Source of the DNA: a virus
Length of the DNA: 49,508 nucleotides
Direction: 5' to 3' (one strand)
IMG/VR virus record: IMGVR_UViG_3300021960_000116
Coordinates: 1-49,508 of that record
The position numbers and the translations under genes were made by a program. A model generated the notes under the pieces. The model was not told where the DNA came from. It did not search any database and was given only the letters and a program-made list of their open reading frames with translations. The first letter of the stretch is position 1. Each line of letters starts with the position of its first letter. Shown piece by piece: positions 26,767 to 34,644 of this stretch.

Positions 26767-27057
26767 CTATCGCTCTACTAGGGCCGAAAGTAGCCCAATT
26801 ACAGCAGAAATAGCCAATACTAATGATACCACAAGCGTAAGTTGGGGTAAAATTGAGGCTCCCGCAACGAAGAGTAGCGAGACCCAGAACCCAGTACACC
26901 AATTACAGGTGATTAGGTATCCGATTTTGGTCGTTGGACCAAATTTTGACCAGACCCAGCCGCGAAAACCGTCTGCAATGGCGTCTGTGGTGATGATGTG
27001 TGTCATTCTGTATGCTCCAAGAGCCAGAATTATGAAGTTTACAGCTGTAATTTCCAT
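26767..27057 (-). CDS. DUF1360 membrane protein
   Basis: 96 aa with two or three membrane segments (FIILALGAYRMTHIITTD at the start, FWVSLLFVAGASILPQLTLV and VLAISAVIGLLSALV at the end) and the DUF1360 signature CNWCTGFWVS. The family is common in actinobacteria and their phages between terminase and portal; its function is unknown. The ATG overlaps the upstream stop (TAATG). Confidence 0.8.
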   Translation of the reverse strand: MEITAVNFIILALGAYRMTHIITTDAIADGFRGWVWSKFGPTTKIGYLITCNWCTGFWVSLLFVAGASILPQLTLVVSLVLAISAVIGLLSALVER

Positions 27058-27422
27058 TATTCATCCTTAATCGAGTTGAGAGTCCTGTATGGATTCCAAC
27101 CTCGTAGTCGAGAACCACATCCGCAGCCTCGGTCTTTCCTAAATGCTAGCATTTTTCCCGACGTAGTGACAACATAAGAGTCGTCACCAGCGTCTTTCGA
27201 CGGTTCGAAGGTCGTATATGTCTCTCGAAATACGACTTGCGGCCCTTGAGGCCCGTCTTTTGCCACCATAATGGTCTCATCTGTAACAATCACCCTTGTA
27301 ACGTCTAAATATTTTGTGTCTTTTGTCGGTGGCTGACTGCTCAGGGAGGTTACATCGTCTGTAAAACCTGCAGGTACAGCCACTAGATTGCATGGAAACC
27401 TGTCCATGATTATCTTTGACAC
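27057..27422 (-). CDS. Small protein between terminase and DUF1360 gene
   Basis: 121 aa. GTG start overlaps the terminase stop (TAGTG) with AGGGTAAAATA as ribosome site; an internal ATG (MDRFPCNL) is possible. Beta-rich with a C-terminal Cys cluster DRGCGCGSRLRGWNPY that could bind metal. The same type of small gene is found next to actinophage terminases, but I know no function. Confidence 0.6.
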   Translation of the reverse strand: MSKIIMDRFPCNLVAVPAGFTDDVTSLSSQPPTKDTKYLDVTRVIVTDETIMVAKDGPQGPQVVFRETYTTFEPSKDAGDDSYVVTTSGKMLAFRKDRGCGCGSRLRGWNPYRTLNSIKDE

Positions 27423-28843
27423 TATTTTACCCTAAAAACTCTGCCCAACGGGCGAGTATTTGGGTTGGTGACCCCCAGTTTTCTATCTGCATAGCTCTTG
27501 GCGCGGATTTTTCCGCCGCTAAAGCCTGGAGGTGGTTTGATTAGCAGTGCAGTGAGAGCGTGGACTAGTGCATCGACGCGGTCTGGGGATTTTCCTTCGC
27601 CTGGAATCCAAGAATACATCTGAGATTCTAGGTCTTGGTGATATCCAACGTGGTGGACGCGCCCCTGTTCGTATGCAAGAACTGTAGGCTCTGCTCGAAG
27701 CTGCTTTCCGTACTTGGAGTGAACCTCTAGGACTTTGATTGTTGGGTCTATCGAGAGAATAGCGTTTTTAACAAGTGCGCCTCCTTGATTAACTTCGGCA
27801 ACAACGGGACAACCCCACTTACGAGCCATCTCCACAACCTTACGGGCCCATGTGTCTGGGGAACCATGAATTGAAGCGTCTTCAAGAACCCACGCATTTC
27901 TCTTATAGAGGTCATGTTCGGCGCTTGACGCACATACCACAATTCCACACTCATCACGGGGATTCTCAGCAACCGAAGGGTCCACGCCGATAACACGTAG
28001 CGGAGTACTGTACGGGTAAACCGACTCTCTAGCTGACTCAACCATTTCTTCAGTCCAGAGCGCACCTTCAACATCATCGAGCATCTCTCCATAAAGCTCT
28101 TGGCGGGCAAGATTAGTGCCTTCGTATACTCCCATAATAGTGTCTAGGTAAGCCTGCGATAGGTTGCCTGCGTTGTCCATCGTGGAGCCTTTTGTGACAA
28201 CAACTTTAGACACGCCTGCTCTGTCTGTTCTAGACTCCTCAATAAGTTTGTAAAGCAGCGGAACTCGCTTAGGAGTGGTTGTAACTAAAATCTGAGGGTT
28301 CTTACCAAGACGAGTACCAACGCGGAGGTTGTCGAATGCGGTCATGCCAGCAGCATCTGGAGTCTGACGCCAAGCAGCCACCTCATCGCCCCATGCGTGA
28401 GTGAACTGCGGACCACGAAGCGAGTCAGGTTCATCAGCAGTAAAAAGAGTTGCGGTATTTCCGTTGGGCCAAGTTAGACGTCGCTTCGAAGGCTCGTAGT
28501 GTGGCTTCTCCGACGGAGGCGAGACCGAGATAATTCCAGATTCACCTTCAACGATAACGTCACGAACGTCGGCAGCAGTACGGGCGGCGAGAGCAAAGCG
28601 ACGCTGTCCATCTTTTGTGTACTTGGCTTGTTCGCGAACCCACTCGGACGCAAGACGAGTTTTACCAAAACCACGACCAGCGAGAACTAGCCAAACGTTC
28701 CAGTCGCCTTCAGGAGCTTTCTGTTCGGGACGCGCCCAGACGGACCAGTCCCAGACTAGAGACTCGGGGTCCATACCCGCTAGGGCTTCAAGGCGTTCTT
28801 CTTCAGGCAGTAACGCGAGCTGCTCCATAATGCTTTTACCCAT
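27422..28843 (-). CDS. terL: Terminase large subunit
   Basis: 473 aa. The DNA-packaging motor: an N-terminal ATPase with Walker A LAGRGFGKTRLASEWV and acidic pair in THAWGDEVAAW (Walker B/catalytic region), coupling motif region ILVTTTPKR, and a C-terminal RNase H-like nuclease with VIGVDPSVAENPRDECG, VAEVNQGG and a final DRVDALVHAL. The length is normal. No separate small terminase gene could be identified in the window; the upstream kinase-like gene does not resemble one. It starts 4 bases after the kinase-fold gene, without a strong ribosome site, so translation is probably coupled. Confidence 0.95.
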   Translation of the reverse strand: MGKSIMEQLALLPEEERLEALAGMDPESLVWDWSVWARPEQKAPEGDWNVWLVLAGRGFGKTRLASEWVREQAKYTKDGQRRFALAARTAADVRDVIVEGESGIISVSPPSEKPHYEPSKRRLTWPNGNTATLFTADEPDSLRGPQFTHAWGDEVAAWRQTPDAAGMTAFDNLRVGTRLGKNPQILVTTTPKRVPLLYKLIEESRTDRAGVSKVVVTKGSTMDNAGNLSQAYLDTIMGVYEGTNLARQELYGEMLDDVEGALWTEEMVESARESVYPYSTPLRVIGVDPSVAENPRDECGIVVCASSAEHDLYKRNAWVLEDASIHGSPDTWARKVVEMARKWGCPVVAEVNQGGALVKNAILSIDPTIKVLEVHSKYGKQLRAEPTVLAYEQGRVHHVGYHQDLESQMYSWIPGEGKSPDRVDALVHALTALLIKPPPGFSGGKIRAKSYADRKLGVTNPNTRPLGRVFRVK

Positions 28844-28847
28844 GTAA

Positions 28848-29549
28848 CTAGGATAACAGGTTAAATCTTTGTAGGATATAGTCCCTGCGAGCCTTGAGCG
28901 TAGTCTTTAGATGTAGAGCAACATCTCCATCAAAAGCGGAGTCAACTAATTCATCAATATCCTGCGGAAAAATCTTAAGAAGCTTAGAAGCTGAAGCTTT
29001 TAAATCGTCCTCTGTCATGTCTCCAAAAAATCGAGAACTTCTTTGATTCCTAGCTGGGTCTCGAAGGGTGTCTAATTCAGACACTTTGTATGAGAAAGCA
29101 TTTCCCTTTTCTCCACCAAGTGCTCGGAACAGTAGTGCTCCTCCAACATCAATACGGAAGGGTGTACCCTCACTGTCAATAACTATATTGTCCTCTGCCA
29201 GACCGATGACGTCCCAGTTTGCTAGCCATGCATCAATAACGAAAGCATCTTGAATTTGCTTTTTTATCTGGGGAGTCAGCGAAGTATCTGCAAGCACTGT
29301 GCCCGAAATAATTTGAGAAAAGAGCTTTCCCTCTAATGTCCCGTCGTCTCCGTGACGCATTTTTACTGCAGGAACTTCAGCGAGTTCGTACAACAAAGAA
29401 GCTAAAATTTCATTCTGCCTGTGCAAGCTAGACAGCGGAGTCTTGACGTAATACTCGATGCCGTCAGGCGCGGCAAATGTTCCACCCCAAGTCGAGCCCA
29501 GTTGGTGGCCAACTCTGGTAAGGCTCTTGATGTCGTACGTCATTTCCAT
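28848..29549 (-). CDS. HipA-like kinase-fold protein
   Basis: 233 aa from the ATG at 29549. Pattern of the HipA/PI-kinase-like fold: GSTWGGTFAAPDGIEYYVKT (glycine-rich loop and lysine), NEILASLLYELAEVPAV, then DAWLANWDVIGLAEDNIVID (catalytic-loop Asp and metal-binding Asn, about 105-125) and FRIDVGGALLFR (DFG-equivalent Asp, about 134). The key residues look intact, so it may be an active kinase or AMPylase. Similar domains occur alone or fused to MuF proteins in phages. It heads the structural operon. The start lies 7 nt after a consensus -10 box with no ribosome site, so the mRNA is probably leaderless. Confidence 0.72.
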   Translation of the reverse strand: MEMTYDIKSLTRVGHQLGSTWGGTFAAPDGIEYYVKTPLSSLHRQNEILASLLYELAEVPAVKMRHGDDGTLEGKLFSQIISGTVLADTSLTPQIKKQIQDAFVIDAWLANWDVIGLAEDNIVIDSEGTPFRIDVGGALLFRALGGEKGNAFSYKVSELDTLRDPARNQRSSRFFGDMTEDDLKASASKLLKIFPQDIDELVDSAFDGDVALHLKTTLKARRDYILQRFNLLS

Positions 29550-29555
29550 AGGTTT

Positions 29556-29584
29556 ACTATACACACAAGAGATAAGTTTGTCAA
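29556..29584 (-). promoter_or_regulatory. Near-consensus sigma70 promoter of the structural operon
   Basis: TTGACA, 17-bp spacer, TATAGT. The start ATG of the kinase-fold gene is the seventh base after the -10 box, so transcription should begin at the A of ATG (leaderless mRNA). It probably drives the whole 29.5-kb run of head and tail genes. None of the 16-bp early elements is present here. Confidence 0.8.
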
Positions 29585-29594
29585 GTTAGATATG

Positions 29595-29666
29595 CTCCCC
29601 TTCGTGGATTCGAACCACGGACCTTAGAGTTAACAGCTCTCTGCTCTGCCGCTGAGCTAAAGGGGA
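29595..29666 (-). tRNA. tRNA-Asn (anticodon GTT)
   Basis: 72 nt fold into a cloverleaf: acceptor TCCCCTT/AAGGGGA, D stem GCTC/GAGC, anticodon loop CTGTTAA (GTT, Asn), T arm CGTGG-TTCGAAT-CCACG, discriminator G. The outer pair of the anticodon stem (27-43) is a G-A mismatch. CCA is not encoded. It lies between the small-RNA terminator and the structural promoter. No separate promoter is obvious, so read-through may supply it. Confidence 0.93.
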
Positions 29667-29672
29667 ATACCG

Positions 29673-29710
29673 TAAAAGCATAACACCCCCGTATTTCTAC
29701 GAGGGTGTTA
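29673..29710 (-). terminator. Rho-independent terminator of candidate small RNA
   Basis: Minus strand TAACACCCTCGTA-GAAA-TACGGGGGTGTTA (one mismatch) followed by TGCTTTTA: a long stem with a tetraloop, just upstream of the tRNA. Confidence 0.75.
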
Positions 29711-29890
29711 AGAGTGAGTAGGTGGGATGCATTTTACCACCAAGGCCTGGTTGCTTCGGTCTCTAAAGCCCGCTACTAAGCCTACCTACAGTTGGGTTCC
29801 ACCCAGACGTTACTCCCTGCAGTGCCTTACCACCCCATGCAACTTCGAGGTTGTTCAGCCATACTCCAGCTTTTCCGTCGAATCGCTGTT
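29681..29890 (-). ncRNA. Candidate structured small RNA, about 200 nt
   Basis: A stretch bounded by a good promoter (29897..29924) and a strong terminator (29673..29710), with no convincing gene. Within it I can see long-range pairing GTAGGTAGG with CCACCTAC and a hairpin TGGGT-GGA-ACCCA. A 47-codon frame opens with GTG and reads through RFDGKAGVWLNNLEVAWGG, but its start falls inside the -10 box and it has no ribosome site. I therefore favour an RNA. The 5' part contains GATTCGACGG, which resembles tmRNA, but no tRNA-like 3' end follows. Family unknown; phage small RNAs next to tRNA genes are common. Confidence 0.5.
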
Positions 29891-29896
29891 GGTAAT

Positions 29897-29924
29897 AGAT
29901 TAGCACTTATTAGGTTGTTGTCAA
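29897..29924 (-). promoter_or_regulatory. Promoter for candidate small RNA
   Basis: TTGACA, 16-bp spacer, TAATCT. It lies just after the katG terminator, and transcription would start near 29890 and run to the terminator at 29673..29710. Confidence 0.65.
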
Positions 29925-29941
29925 GTTGAGTTCGCTCAGAG

Positions 29942-29990
29942 CGAAAAAGACGAACCCCCGCCGTGCTCCGTCCGAAGCACCACGGGGGCT
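29942..29990 (-). terminator. Terminator of the lysis-katG operon
   Basis: Minus strand CCCCCGTGGTGCTTC... paired with GAGCACGGCGGGGG, followed by TTCGTCTTTTTC. About 80 bases after the katG stop. Confidence 0.8.
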
Positions 29991-30069
29991 CACAGCTACG
30001 TCTCAGGTCGTTGGCTAAGGTTGACCCTCGTTCACTGCAGGGTGGGCTACTGCCCTCCTATCAGATTTA

Positions 30070-32268
30070 TTATACGTCGAACCTGTCGTTGTTCATGACC
30101 TTCTCCCATGCGGCGATAAAGTCAATGACCAACTGCTGCTGGCCGTCGTCCGAAGCGTAAACCTCGGCATAGGCACGGAGAATCGAGTTAGACGCAAATA
30201 CTAGGTCTGCGCGAGATGCAATCCACTTGACTTCCTGAGTCTTGCGGTCACGTCCCTGATACAGGTTGTCTAGAACTGGGCTCCACTGAATGTCCATGTC
30301 AAGAATGTTGACAAAGAAGTCATTCGAGAGAGTTCCCTTGCGGTCGGTGAGGACACCGTGGTCATTGGTAGAAACACCAAGAGCACGTAGCCCGCCGTAA
30401 AGAGCAGTCATTTCTGGAGGAGTGAGTCCTAGCAAAGTTGCCTTGTCAATCAGCATGCGGTCAAGTGAGTCCGCGTACTTCTTGTGGCTCCAGTTGATAA
30501 ACGCATCTGCAACTGGGTAGAGGTGGTTGAATGAATCAACGTCTGTCTGCTCCTGAGTTGCATCACCACGTCCGCCTATGAAGCCAACAACAACTGGAAC
30601 TCCGCCGTCACTTGCAGCTGTCTCCACTGCGTATGAGCCAGCGAACACAATCAGGTCAGCTAGGGACATTCCAGATTCTGGCTGGATTTCCTTTAGCTTC
30701 TCGATAGTTGCAGTTACCTCAGCGTTTACTGGCCAGCTCTTCTGTGGCTCTAGAGCGATGCGTGCACCGTTTGCTCCACCACGCTTGTCAGTGTTGCGGT
30801 AGGTTGACGCAGACGCCCATGCGGCACGAATCAGCTGAGCAGGAGTTAGTCCGCAGTTGTCCAAAGCAATGCGAGTCATGTGCTTTTGAAGGATGGTTGG
30901 GTGTGAGCTCGAAGGAACTGGGTCCTGCCACAGTAGAACCTCTGACGGAACTTCTGGGCCGTGGTAGCGAGCACGTGGCCCCATGTCGCGGTGGGTCAGC
31001 TTGAACCACGCACGAGCGAAGACGTCAGTGAAGTAGTCGAAGTCCTCTAGGAACTTGCGGCAGATGCGGTCATACTCCTCGTCTCCGAAACGGAGTGCTA
31101 GGTCAGTAGTGAGCATCTTTGGAATTACGTCATCTCCGCCGTGGGCGTGAGGTGCCATGTCTCCTAGCTCAATGTTGATTGGACGCCACTGCTTTGCACC
31201 AGCAGGTGACTCTTCCATCTCCCACTCGTACTTGTAGATGAGGCGTAGGTAGTCGTTGTCCCAGCGGGTTGGGTGAGGGGTCCAAGTAACTTCTAGACCA
31301 GAGGAGATAGTGTCTCCCCCGTTTCCAGTTCCCTGTGAGTTCTCCCAGCCAAGTCCAACGGACTCAAGCTTTTCGTTAGCTTCTGGCTCTGGACCAACCT
31401 GTGCGGCATCACCAGCACCGTGAGTCTTACCGAAGGCGTGGCCTCCAGCAATCAAGGCAACGGTCTCCTCGTCGTTCATGGCCATGCGACCGAAGGTGGT
31501 GCGGATATCAGCGGCAGCAGCCTTGAAGTCTGGGTTGCCATCTGGACCCTCTGGGTTTACATAGATAAGTCCCATCTGCACAGCGGCTAGTGGGTCCTCT
31601 AGAGTGTCAGCTTCACGGCTTGCGTCGTAACGCTTGTTAGCTAGCCACTCGGTCTCGTTACCCCAGTAAGTGTTGTCTGGCTCCCAGACGTCTGCACGTC
31701 CGCCAGCAAAACCGAAGGTCGGGAATCCCATGTCTTCGAGAGCAACGTTACCCGCGAGAATCATTAGGTCAGCCCAAGAGAGCTTACGTCCGTACTTCTT
31801 CTTGACTGGCCACAGTAGGCGGCGAGCCTTGTCTAGGTTTACGTTGTCTGGCCACGAGTTAAGCGGAGCGAAACGCTGTAGGCCTTCGCCTCCACCGCCA
31901 CGTCCATCTGAAACGCGGTAGGTTCCAGCAGCGTGCCACGCCATACGGATAAAGAATGGGCCATAGTGTCCGTAGTCTGCTGGCCACCAGCTAACAGAGG
32001 TCTTCATAACCTCTGTAATTTCATCCTTAACCTCTGAAAGGTCTAGGGTGCTGAACTCTTCAACGTAGTCGAAGCCCTCTTCGTAGGGGTCACTCTTAGG
32101 GTTGCCCTTTAGAAGCGGGTCAACGCTAATCTGGTTTGGCCACCAGTCGTTGTTGGTTGTGCCTAGCTCTGCACTGGCACCTCCAGCGGTTCCCATAGCA
32201 GGACACTTAGCTGTGCTTGTTGGCTCAGACGTTTCTGCCGAGCTTTCGTTTACGTCGTAGTTACTCAA
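30070..32268 (-). CDS. katG: Catalase-peroxidase (KatG)
   Basis: 732 aa from TTG 32268, behind AAGGAGAGAGTACCG and overlapping the upstream gene by 8 bp (earlier starts would lie deep inside that gene). Heme enzyme that disproportionates H2O2 and has peroxidase activity. All signature residues are seen: distal Arg108, Trp111 and His112 ([13 protein letters not shown]); the Met-Tyr-Trp adduct partners Tyr236 (LIYVNPEGP) and Met262 (GRMAMND); proximal His277 ([12 protein letters not shown]); Trp329 and Asp389 near the heme; and the mobile Arg427 (LTHRDMGP). Both the N-terminal catalytic and C-terminal peroxidase-like domains are present, at normal length. It is the last gene of the operon that starts with the cell-wall hydrolase. 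Base usage looks like its neighbours, so acquisition is not very recent. Confidence 0.97.
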   Translation of the reverse strand: MSNYDVNESSAETSEPTSTAKCPAMGTAGGASAELGTTNNDWWPNQISVDPLLKGNPKSDPYEEGFDYVEEFSTLDLSEVKDEITEVMKTSVSWWPADYGHYGPFFIRMAWHAAGTYRVSDGRGGGGEGLQRFAPLNSWPDNVNLDKARRLLWPVKKKYGRKLSWADLMILAGNVALEDMGFPTFGFAGGRADVWEPDNTYWGNETEWLANKRYDASREADTLEDPLAAVQMGLIYVNPEGPDGNPDFKAAAADIRTTFGRMAMNDEETVALIAGGHAFGKTHGAGDAAQVGPEPEANEKLESVGLGWENSQGTGNGGDTISSGLEVTWTPHPTRWDNDYLRLIYKYEWEMEESPAGAKQWRPINIELGDMAPHAHGGDDVIPKMLTTDLALRFGDEEYDRICRKFLEDFDYFTDVFARAWFKLTHRDMGPRARYHGPEVPSEVLLWQDPVPSSSHPTILQKHMTRIALDNCGLTPAQLIRAAWASASTYRNTDKRGGANGARIALEPQKSWPVNAEVTATIEKLKEIQPESGMSLADLIVFAGSYAVETAASDGGVPVVVGFIGGRGDATQEQTDVDSFNHLYPVADAFINWSHKKYADSLDRMLIDKATLLGLTPPEMTALYGGLRALGVSTNDHGVLTDRKGTLSNDFFVNILDMDIQWSPVLDNLYQGRDRKTQEVKWIASRADLVFASNSILRAYAEVYASDDGQQQLVIDFIAAWEKVMNNDRFDV

Positions 32269-32485
32269 CGGTACTCTCTCCTTGGTCAAGGTTTGCACAG
32301 ACTGCTCTAGCCACGAGGTCTGCAAACAATAGTGTTTCTTCTACAGGGAGCATATGTATGCCACCTGCGGGCTTAAAATTTAGTTCGCTGGCAGTTCCAG
32401 CACGAATGTCATTAACTCTTGCAGCAACAAGAATAGCAAACTTTTCTTGTCGCAATGAGTTGTTGAAGTAGTCGTTGATTTCCAC
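32261..32485 (-). CDS. Small protein with weak resemblance to RNA polymerase omega
   Basis: 74 aa from GTG (AGGG ten bases upstream). The segment [21 protein letters not shown] resembles the omega-subunit motif (RFDLVLVAARRARQ type), followed by a helical region [14 protein letters not shown] where omega has its second conserved helix. The match is partial, and I would not name the gene on it alone. It lies between an HTH gene with a sigma region 4-like motif and katG; it overlaps katG, suggesting coupled translation. It could also be an unrelated small helical protein. Confidence 0.45.
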   Translation of the reverse strand: MEINDYFNNSLRQEKFAILVAARVNDIRAGTASELNFKPAGGIHMLPVEETLLFADLVARAVCANLDQGESTVE

Positions 32486-32487
32486 TA

Positions 32488-33066
32488 TTAGATTGCCCTG
32501 TTCTCCCTAATAATTGGCTCGTAAACCTTGGACTTAGCGGTAACAGGCTTCTTGTAGCCATAGCGTACAAGGCGGAATCGCAGAGCACCGTGAGTAACGC
32601 CGAGCCTCTTGGCTAGGCGGTACAGGGTAACTCCCTCAACGGTGTGTGCGTGGTTGAGCAGAGCGGTGTACTCTTCTGCCTCCTCGCGGTACTTGGTTCC
32701 GTTTGCACGAACCTGCTGGGCGTACGGCTGAAGCTCTAGCAGACGCTTAAGTGTGTCTGGGTGCGGCTCGATGTACGTTGGCTTCGGTCGTTCTGGCTTC
32801 AAAGGAGGCTCTGGGATTTCTACATCAACGTCAATGTCAAACTCTGCAGCCAACTTCTTGGACGCACTTGCAATTTGTCGGACGCGCTCTCGTGTAAGTC
32901 CACTAGCATTCGAAATTGCTTCATAAGTCCAATTGGCATCAACTAGCCCAATGATTAGTCGGTCTCTAGTTGTGTTGTCGTTTATTGCATCGAAAGCGTC
33001 GTGTATTGCTTTCGGCAACTGCTGGTTCTTTTTGATGTACTTCTTGCTGTCGCTCATAGTTGTCAT
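32488..33066 (-). CDS. Double helix-turn-helix DNA-binding protein
   Basis: About 192 aa from ATG 33066 (33057 is also possible); upstream extension would overlap the previous gene. First HTH at about 45-75: WTYEAISNASGLTRERVRQIASA, close to sigma-70 region 4 (LTRERVRQI). A Pro-rich linker (EIPEPPLKPERPKP) follows, then a C-terminal HTH: LYRLAKRLGVTHGALRFRLVRYG. The HTH-linker-HTH layout is shared with the gene at 34645, pointing to a duplicated regulator. It is co-transcribed with the lysis genes and katG. Likely a transcription regulator; its target is unknown. Confidence 0.7.
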   Translation of the reverse strand: MTTMSDSKKYIKKNQQLPKAIHDAFDAINDNTTRDRLIIGLVDANWTYEAISNASGLTRERVRQIASASKKLAAEFDIDVDVEIPEPPLKPERPKPTYIEPHPDTLKRLLELQPYAQQVRANGTKYREEAEEYTALLNHAHTVEGVTLYRLAKRLGVTHGALRFRLVRYGYKKPVTAKSKVYEPIIRENRAI

Positions 33067-33070
33067 TACC

Positions 33071-33358
33071 TTATCGTCTTTCTTTGCGAAATCTTTGTAT
33101 AGGAGTAGAGGTTTCCTCAATTATTAACTTGTAGTTAGTTCGGGCAGACTCCTCGGGGGAACTGCTCACTTTTACGTCTGTCACATGGACCATAGACTCG
33201 ATTAAGTTGACCATCTTTTCAATCTCCTTAACGTCTGAATCCAGTGGGGCCCACAGTTCAATCTTGCAGTCAGTAACCTCAAAGATTCCAGTGTCTGCAA
33301 TTCTGTCTCGGAGCTGCTCATAATTGTCAACAGTCATGGTTATTGCGTTGCTTGGCAA
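33071..33358 (-). CDS. Small protein of lysis operon, unknown
   Basis: 95 aa using TTG 33358, which overlaps the upstream stop (TAATTG) and has a good AAGGAACCC site; the later ATG (MTVDNYEQL) has none. The layout looks like a small ferredoxin-like alpha/beta fold (ITMTVDNYEQLRDRI, CKIELWAPLDSDVKEIEKMV, VHVTDVKVSSS). No family recognised. A lysis-accessory or regulatory role is possible from its position only. Confidence 0.55.
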   Translation of the reverse strand: MPSNAITMTVDNYEQLRDRIADTGIFEVTDCKIELWAPLDSDVKEIEKMVNLIESMVHVTDVKVSSSPEESARTNYKLIIEETSTPIQRFRKERR

Positions 33359-33517
33359 TTAGGGTTCCTTTCTATTCTGAGGTAGGTCAATGTCGTGAGC
33401 ATCCTTGGGCAGGAGTGCCAACCCGAAAAAAGTTATTAGTAGCAGTATCACCCAAGCAAGAAATGAACCTCCTACTAGAAGGAGCACCAGTAGTAGCCAC
33501 ATAGGCATCTCAATCAT
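33359..33517 (-). CDS. Small membrane protein, holin candidate
   Basis: 52 aa (begins MIEMPMWLLL). One long or two closely spaced membrane segments (WLLLVLLLVGGSFLAWVILL and ITFFGLALL) followed by a short charged tail ending PQNRKEP. ATG overlaps the previous stop (TAATG). Size, hydrophobicity and position after a cell-wall hydrolase suit a holin or an accessory membrane protein of lysis. Confidence 0.65.
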   Translation of the reverse strand: MIEMPMWLLLVLLLVGGSFLAWVILLLITFFGLALLPKDAHDIDLPQNRKEP

Positions 33518-33681
33518 TAGGCTTCCCTTTTTGGGGATAGAACTGCAAACGCTAGTGCAACTAATCCAAGCGGGGGAGCAAGGTCAGGCGCGATAAACGC
33601 TGATACCAAGGTAGCGATGATGAAGACGACCGAAAGGATTGCGGTCCATACGAGTGAACGTAGGAAAAGGTATAGCTTCAT
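33517..33681 (-). CDS. Small membrane protein with two segments, holin candidate
   Basis: 54 aa (begins MKLYLFLRSL). Two membrane segments, about 8-30 (VWTAILSVVFIIATLVSAFI) and 36-49 (PPLGLVALAFAVL), joined by a short Pro-rich turn, ending SPKREA. This two-segment, short-loop form with a charged C-terminus is the common class II holin layout. It starts 2 bases after the upstream stop and its own stop overlaps the next start. Confidence 0.65.
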   Translation of the reverse strand: MKLYLFLRSLVWTAILSVVFIIATLVSAFIAPDLAPPLGLVALAFAVLSPKREA

Positions 33682-33683
33682 GT

Positions 33684-33863
33684 TTAGTCTTTCTTGTCTT
33701 TGGGGAAAACAACTCCGAGGAGTGGTCCAGGCATGTTCTTTCGAATCTTGCGGAGTCTACGTCCTTCTTTTAAGTTGGTGTAGATTCCTCGTATAGCGGG
33801 GCCCGCAAGGATAAGCACAATGATTGTGAACCCGAGGGCAGGGATTAGCTTTTCGATATCCAT
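33684..33863 (-). CDS. Small single-span membrane protein of lysis operon
   Basis: 59 aa (begins MDIEKLIPAL). One membrane segment (LIPALGFTIIVLILAGPAI) and a strongly basic C-terminal part (NLKEGRRLRKIRKNM). First of three small membrane genes following the hydrolase gene. Could be a holin, a pinholin-like or a spanin-like accessory; sequence does not decide. Confidence 0.6.
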   Translation of the reverse strand: MDIEKLIPALGFTIIVLILAGPAIRGIYTNLKEGRRLRKIRKNMPGPLLGVVFPKDKKD

Positions 33864-33877
33864 AGGGTTAGCTTACA

Positions 33878-34561
33878 CTACCAGCGCAGATACACAACCC
33901 TAGAGTTTTCGCTCTCAGCAAACGAACTAACAGTCTGTAGATTGGTGTCCTTTTCAGGGTTAGAGGCGTGAATCATCAGACCTCCACCAATGTAGACGCC
34001 GATATGAAAGTAGTCGTAGGTAGCTCCGAACTTCTGGAAGGCTACGAGGTCTCCAGCAATAGGCGCGTCTACGATTTGCGAACGGATGTCGCGAACCTGT
34101 GCGGTTGCGGAGTGGATTACGTCTTGGAAACCGCGGTGATTGAGATACCACTGGGTAAGCCCAGAGCAGTCCCAGACGAGCGGAGTGTTTCCGAATCCGT
34201 AAGGTGTGGAGTCAACGTGCTTCCAAAGGTCAGTGATGGCAATGTCTACCGCAATCTGTTGGTTGTAGTAAACGTCTGCTTCAGCTTCCTCAGCTTCCTT
34301 TATTAGAAACGCCCTTGCCTCCATGGTCTCGGCGCGAAGCTTTTCCATCTCCATCTGGAATTCTTGCTGCATAGCTAGTGAAGCGAGCGGGCCTTCGTTG
34401 GCATATCTGCTGTAGAAGGACTCGTCCTGCACGTACACAATTTGCGTGGGCGAATACCCAAACGGCTCTGGGTCAGCCACTGCAACTTGTGCAGAGCCAA
34501 CCGCCGACAGTATCACCAGCAGTGAAAGTGCCTCTCCCAATTTCTTCATGATGTAACTCAC
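33878..34561 (-). CDS. Secreted NlpC/P60 peptidoglycan hydrolase
   Basis: 227 aa from GTG 34561 (AAGGTAGGTC just upstream; the internal ATG at 34549 has no site). A signal peptide is evident: MKK, a hydrophobic stretch ALSLLVILSAVGSA, and likely cleavage after VAVA (about residue 29). A helical/coiled-coil region spans about 60-100. The C-terminal NlpC/P60 domain has catalytic Cys132 (VWDCSGLTQWYL), GDLVAFQK, His186 (YFHIGVYIGGG) and third residue His198 (MIHAS). The family cleaves peptide cross-links in peptidoglycan. With three small membrane proteins next to it, it is the likely endolysin, exported by the signal peptide. Own promoter at 34614..34641. Confidence 0.85.
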   Translation of the reverse strand: MSYIMKKLGEALSLLVILSAVGSAQVAVADPEPFGYSPTQIVYVQDESFYSRYANEGPLASLAMQQEFQMEMEKLRAETMEARAFLIKEAEEAEADVYYNQQIAVDIAITDLWKHVDSTPYGFGNTPLVWDCSGLTQWYLNHRGFQDVIHSATAQVRDIRSQIVDAPIAGDLVAFQKFGATYDYFHIGVYIGGGLMIHASNPEKDTNLQTVSSFAESENSRVVYLRW

Positions 34562-34613
34562 GACCTACCTTTCCTTGCGTTAGTACTTAGTCGTTGTTTG
34601 CAATGTGTTCGAT

Positions 34614-34641
34614 TGTATAGGGGCGTTTATTGTTTTGTCAA
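34614..34641 (-). promoter_or_regulatory. Promoter of the lysis-katG operon
   Basis: TTGACA, 16-bp spacer, TATACA, starting at the stop codon of the upstream HTH gene. Predicted transcription start near 34607, giving a leader of about 45 nt. It lacks the 16-bp element of the early promoters. All genes down to katG are packed without gaps that could hold another terminator. Confidence 0.75.
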
Positions 34642-34644
34642 GTG

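Noticed and set aside
29595-29666. tRNA-Asn as an integration (attB) remnant
   Set aside because: No repeat of its 3' end is seen in the window and no integrase is adjacent; a phage-encoded tRNA is the simpler reading.
29681-29890. Possible tmRNA because of GATTCGACGG
   Set aside because: tmRNA needs a tRNA-like 3' end with a T arm pairing back to the 5' end, a tag reading frame and about 350 nt; none is present in this 200-nt segment.
29753-29907. 47-codon GTG frame (…RFDGKAGVWLNNLEVAWGG…) inside the candidate small RNA
   Set aside because: The start codon falls within the -10 region, there is no ribosome site, and frames of this size arise by chance; kept only as an alternative.
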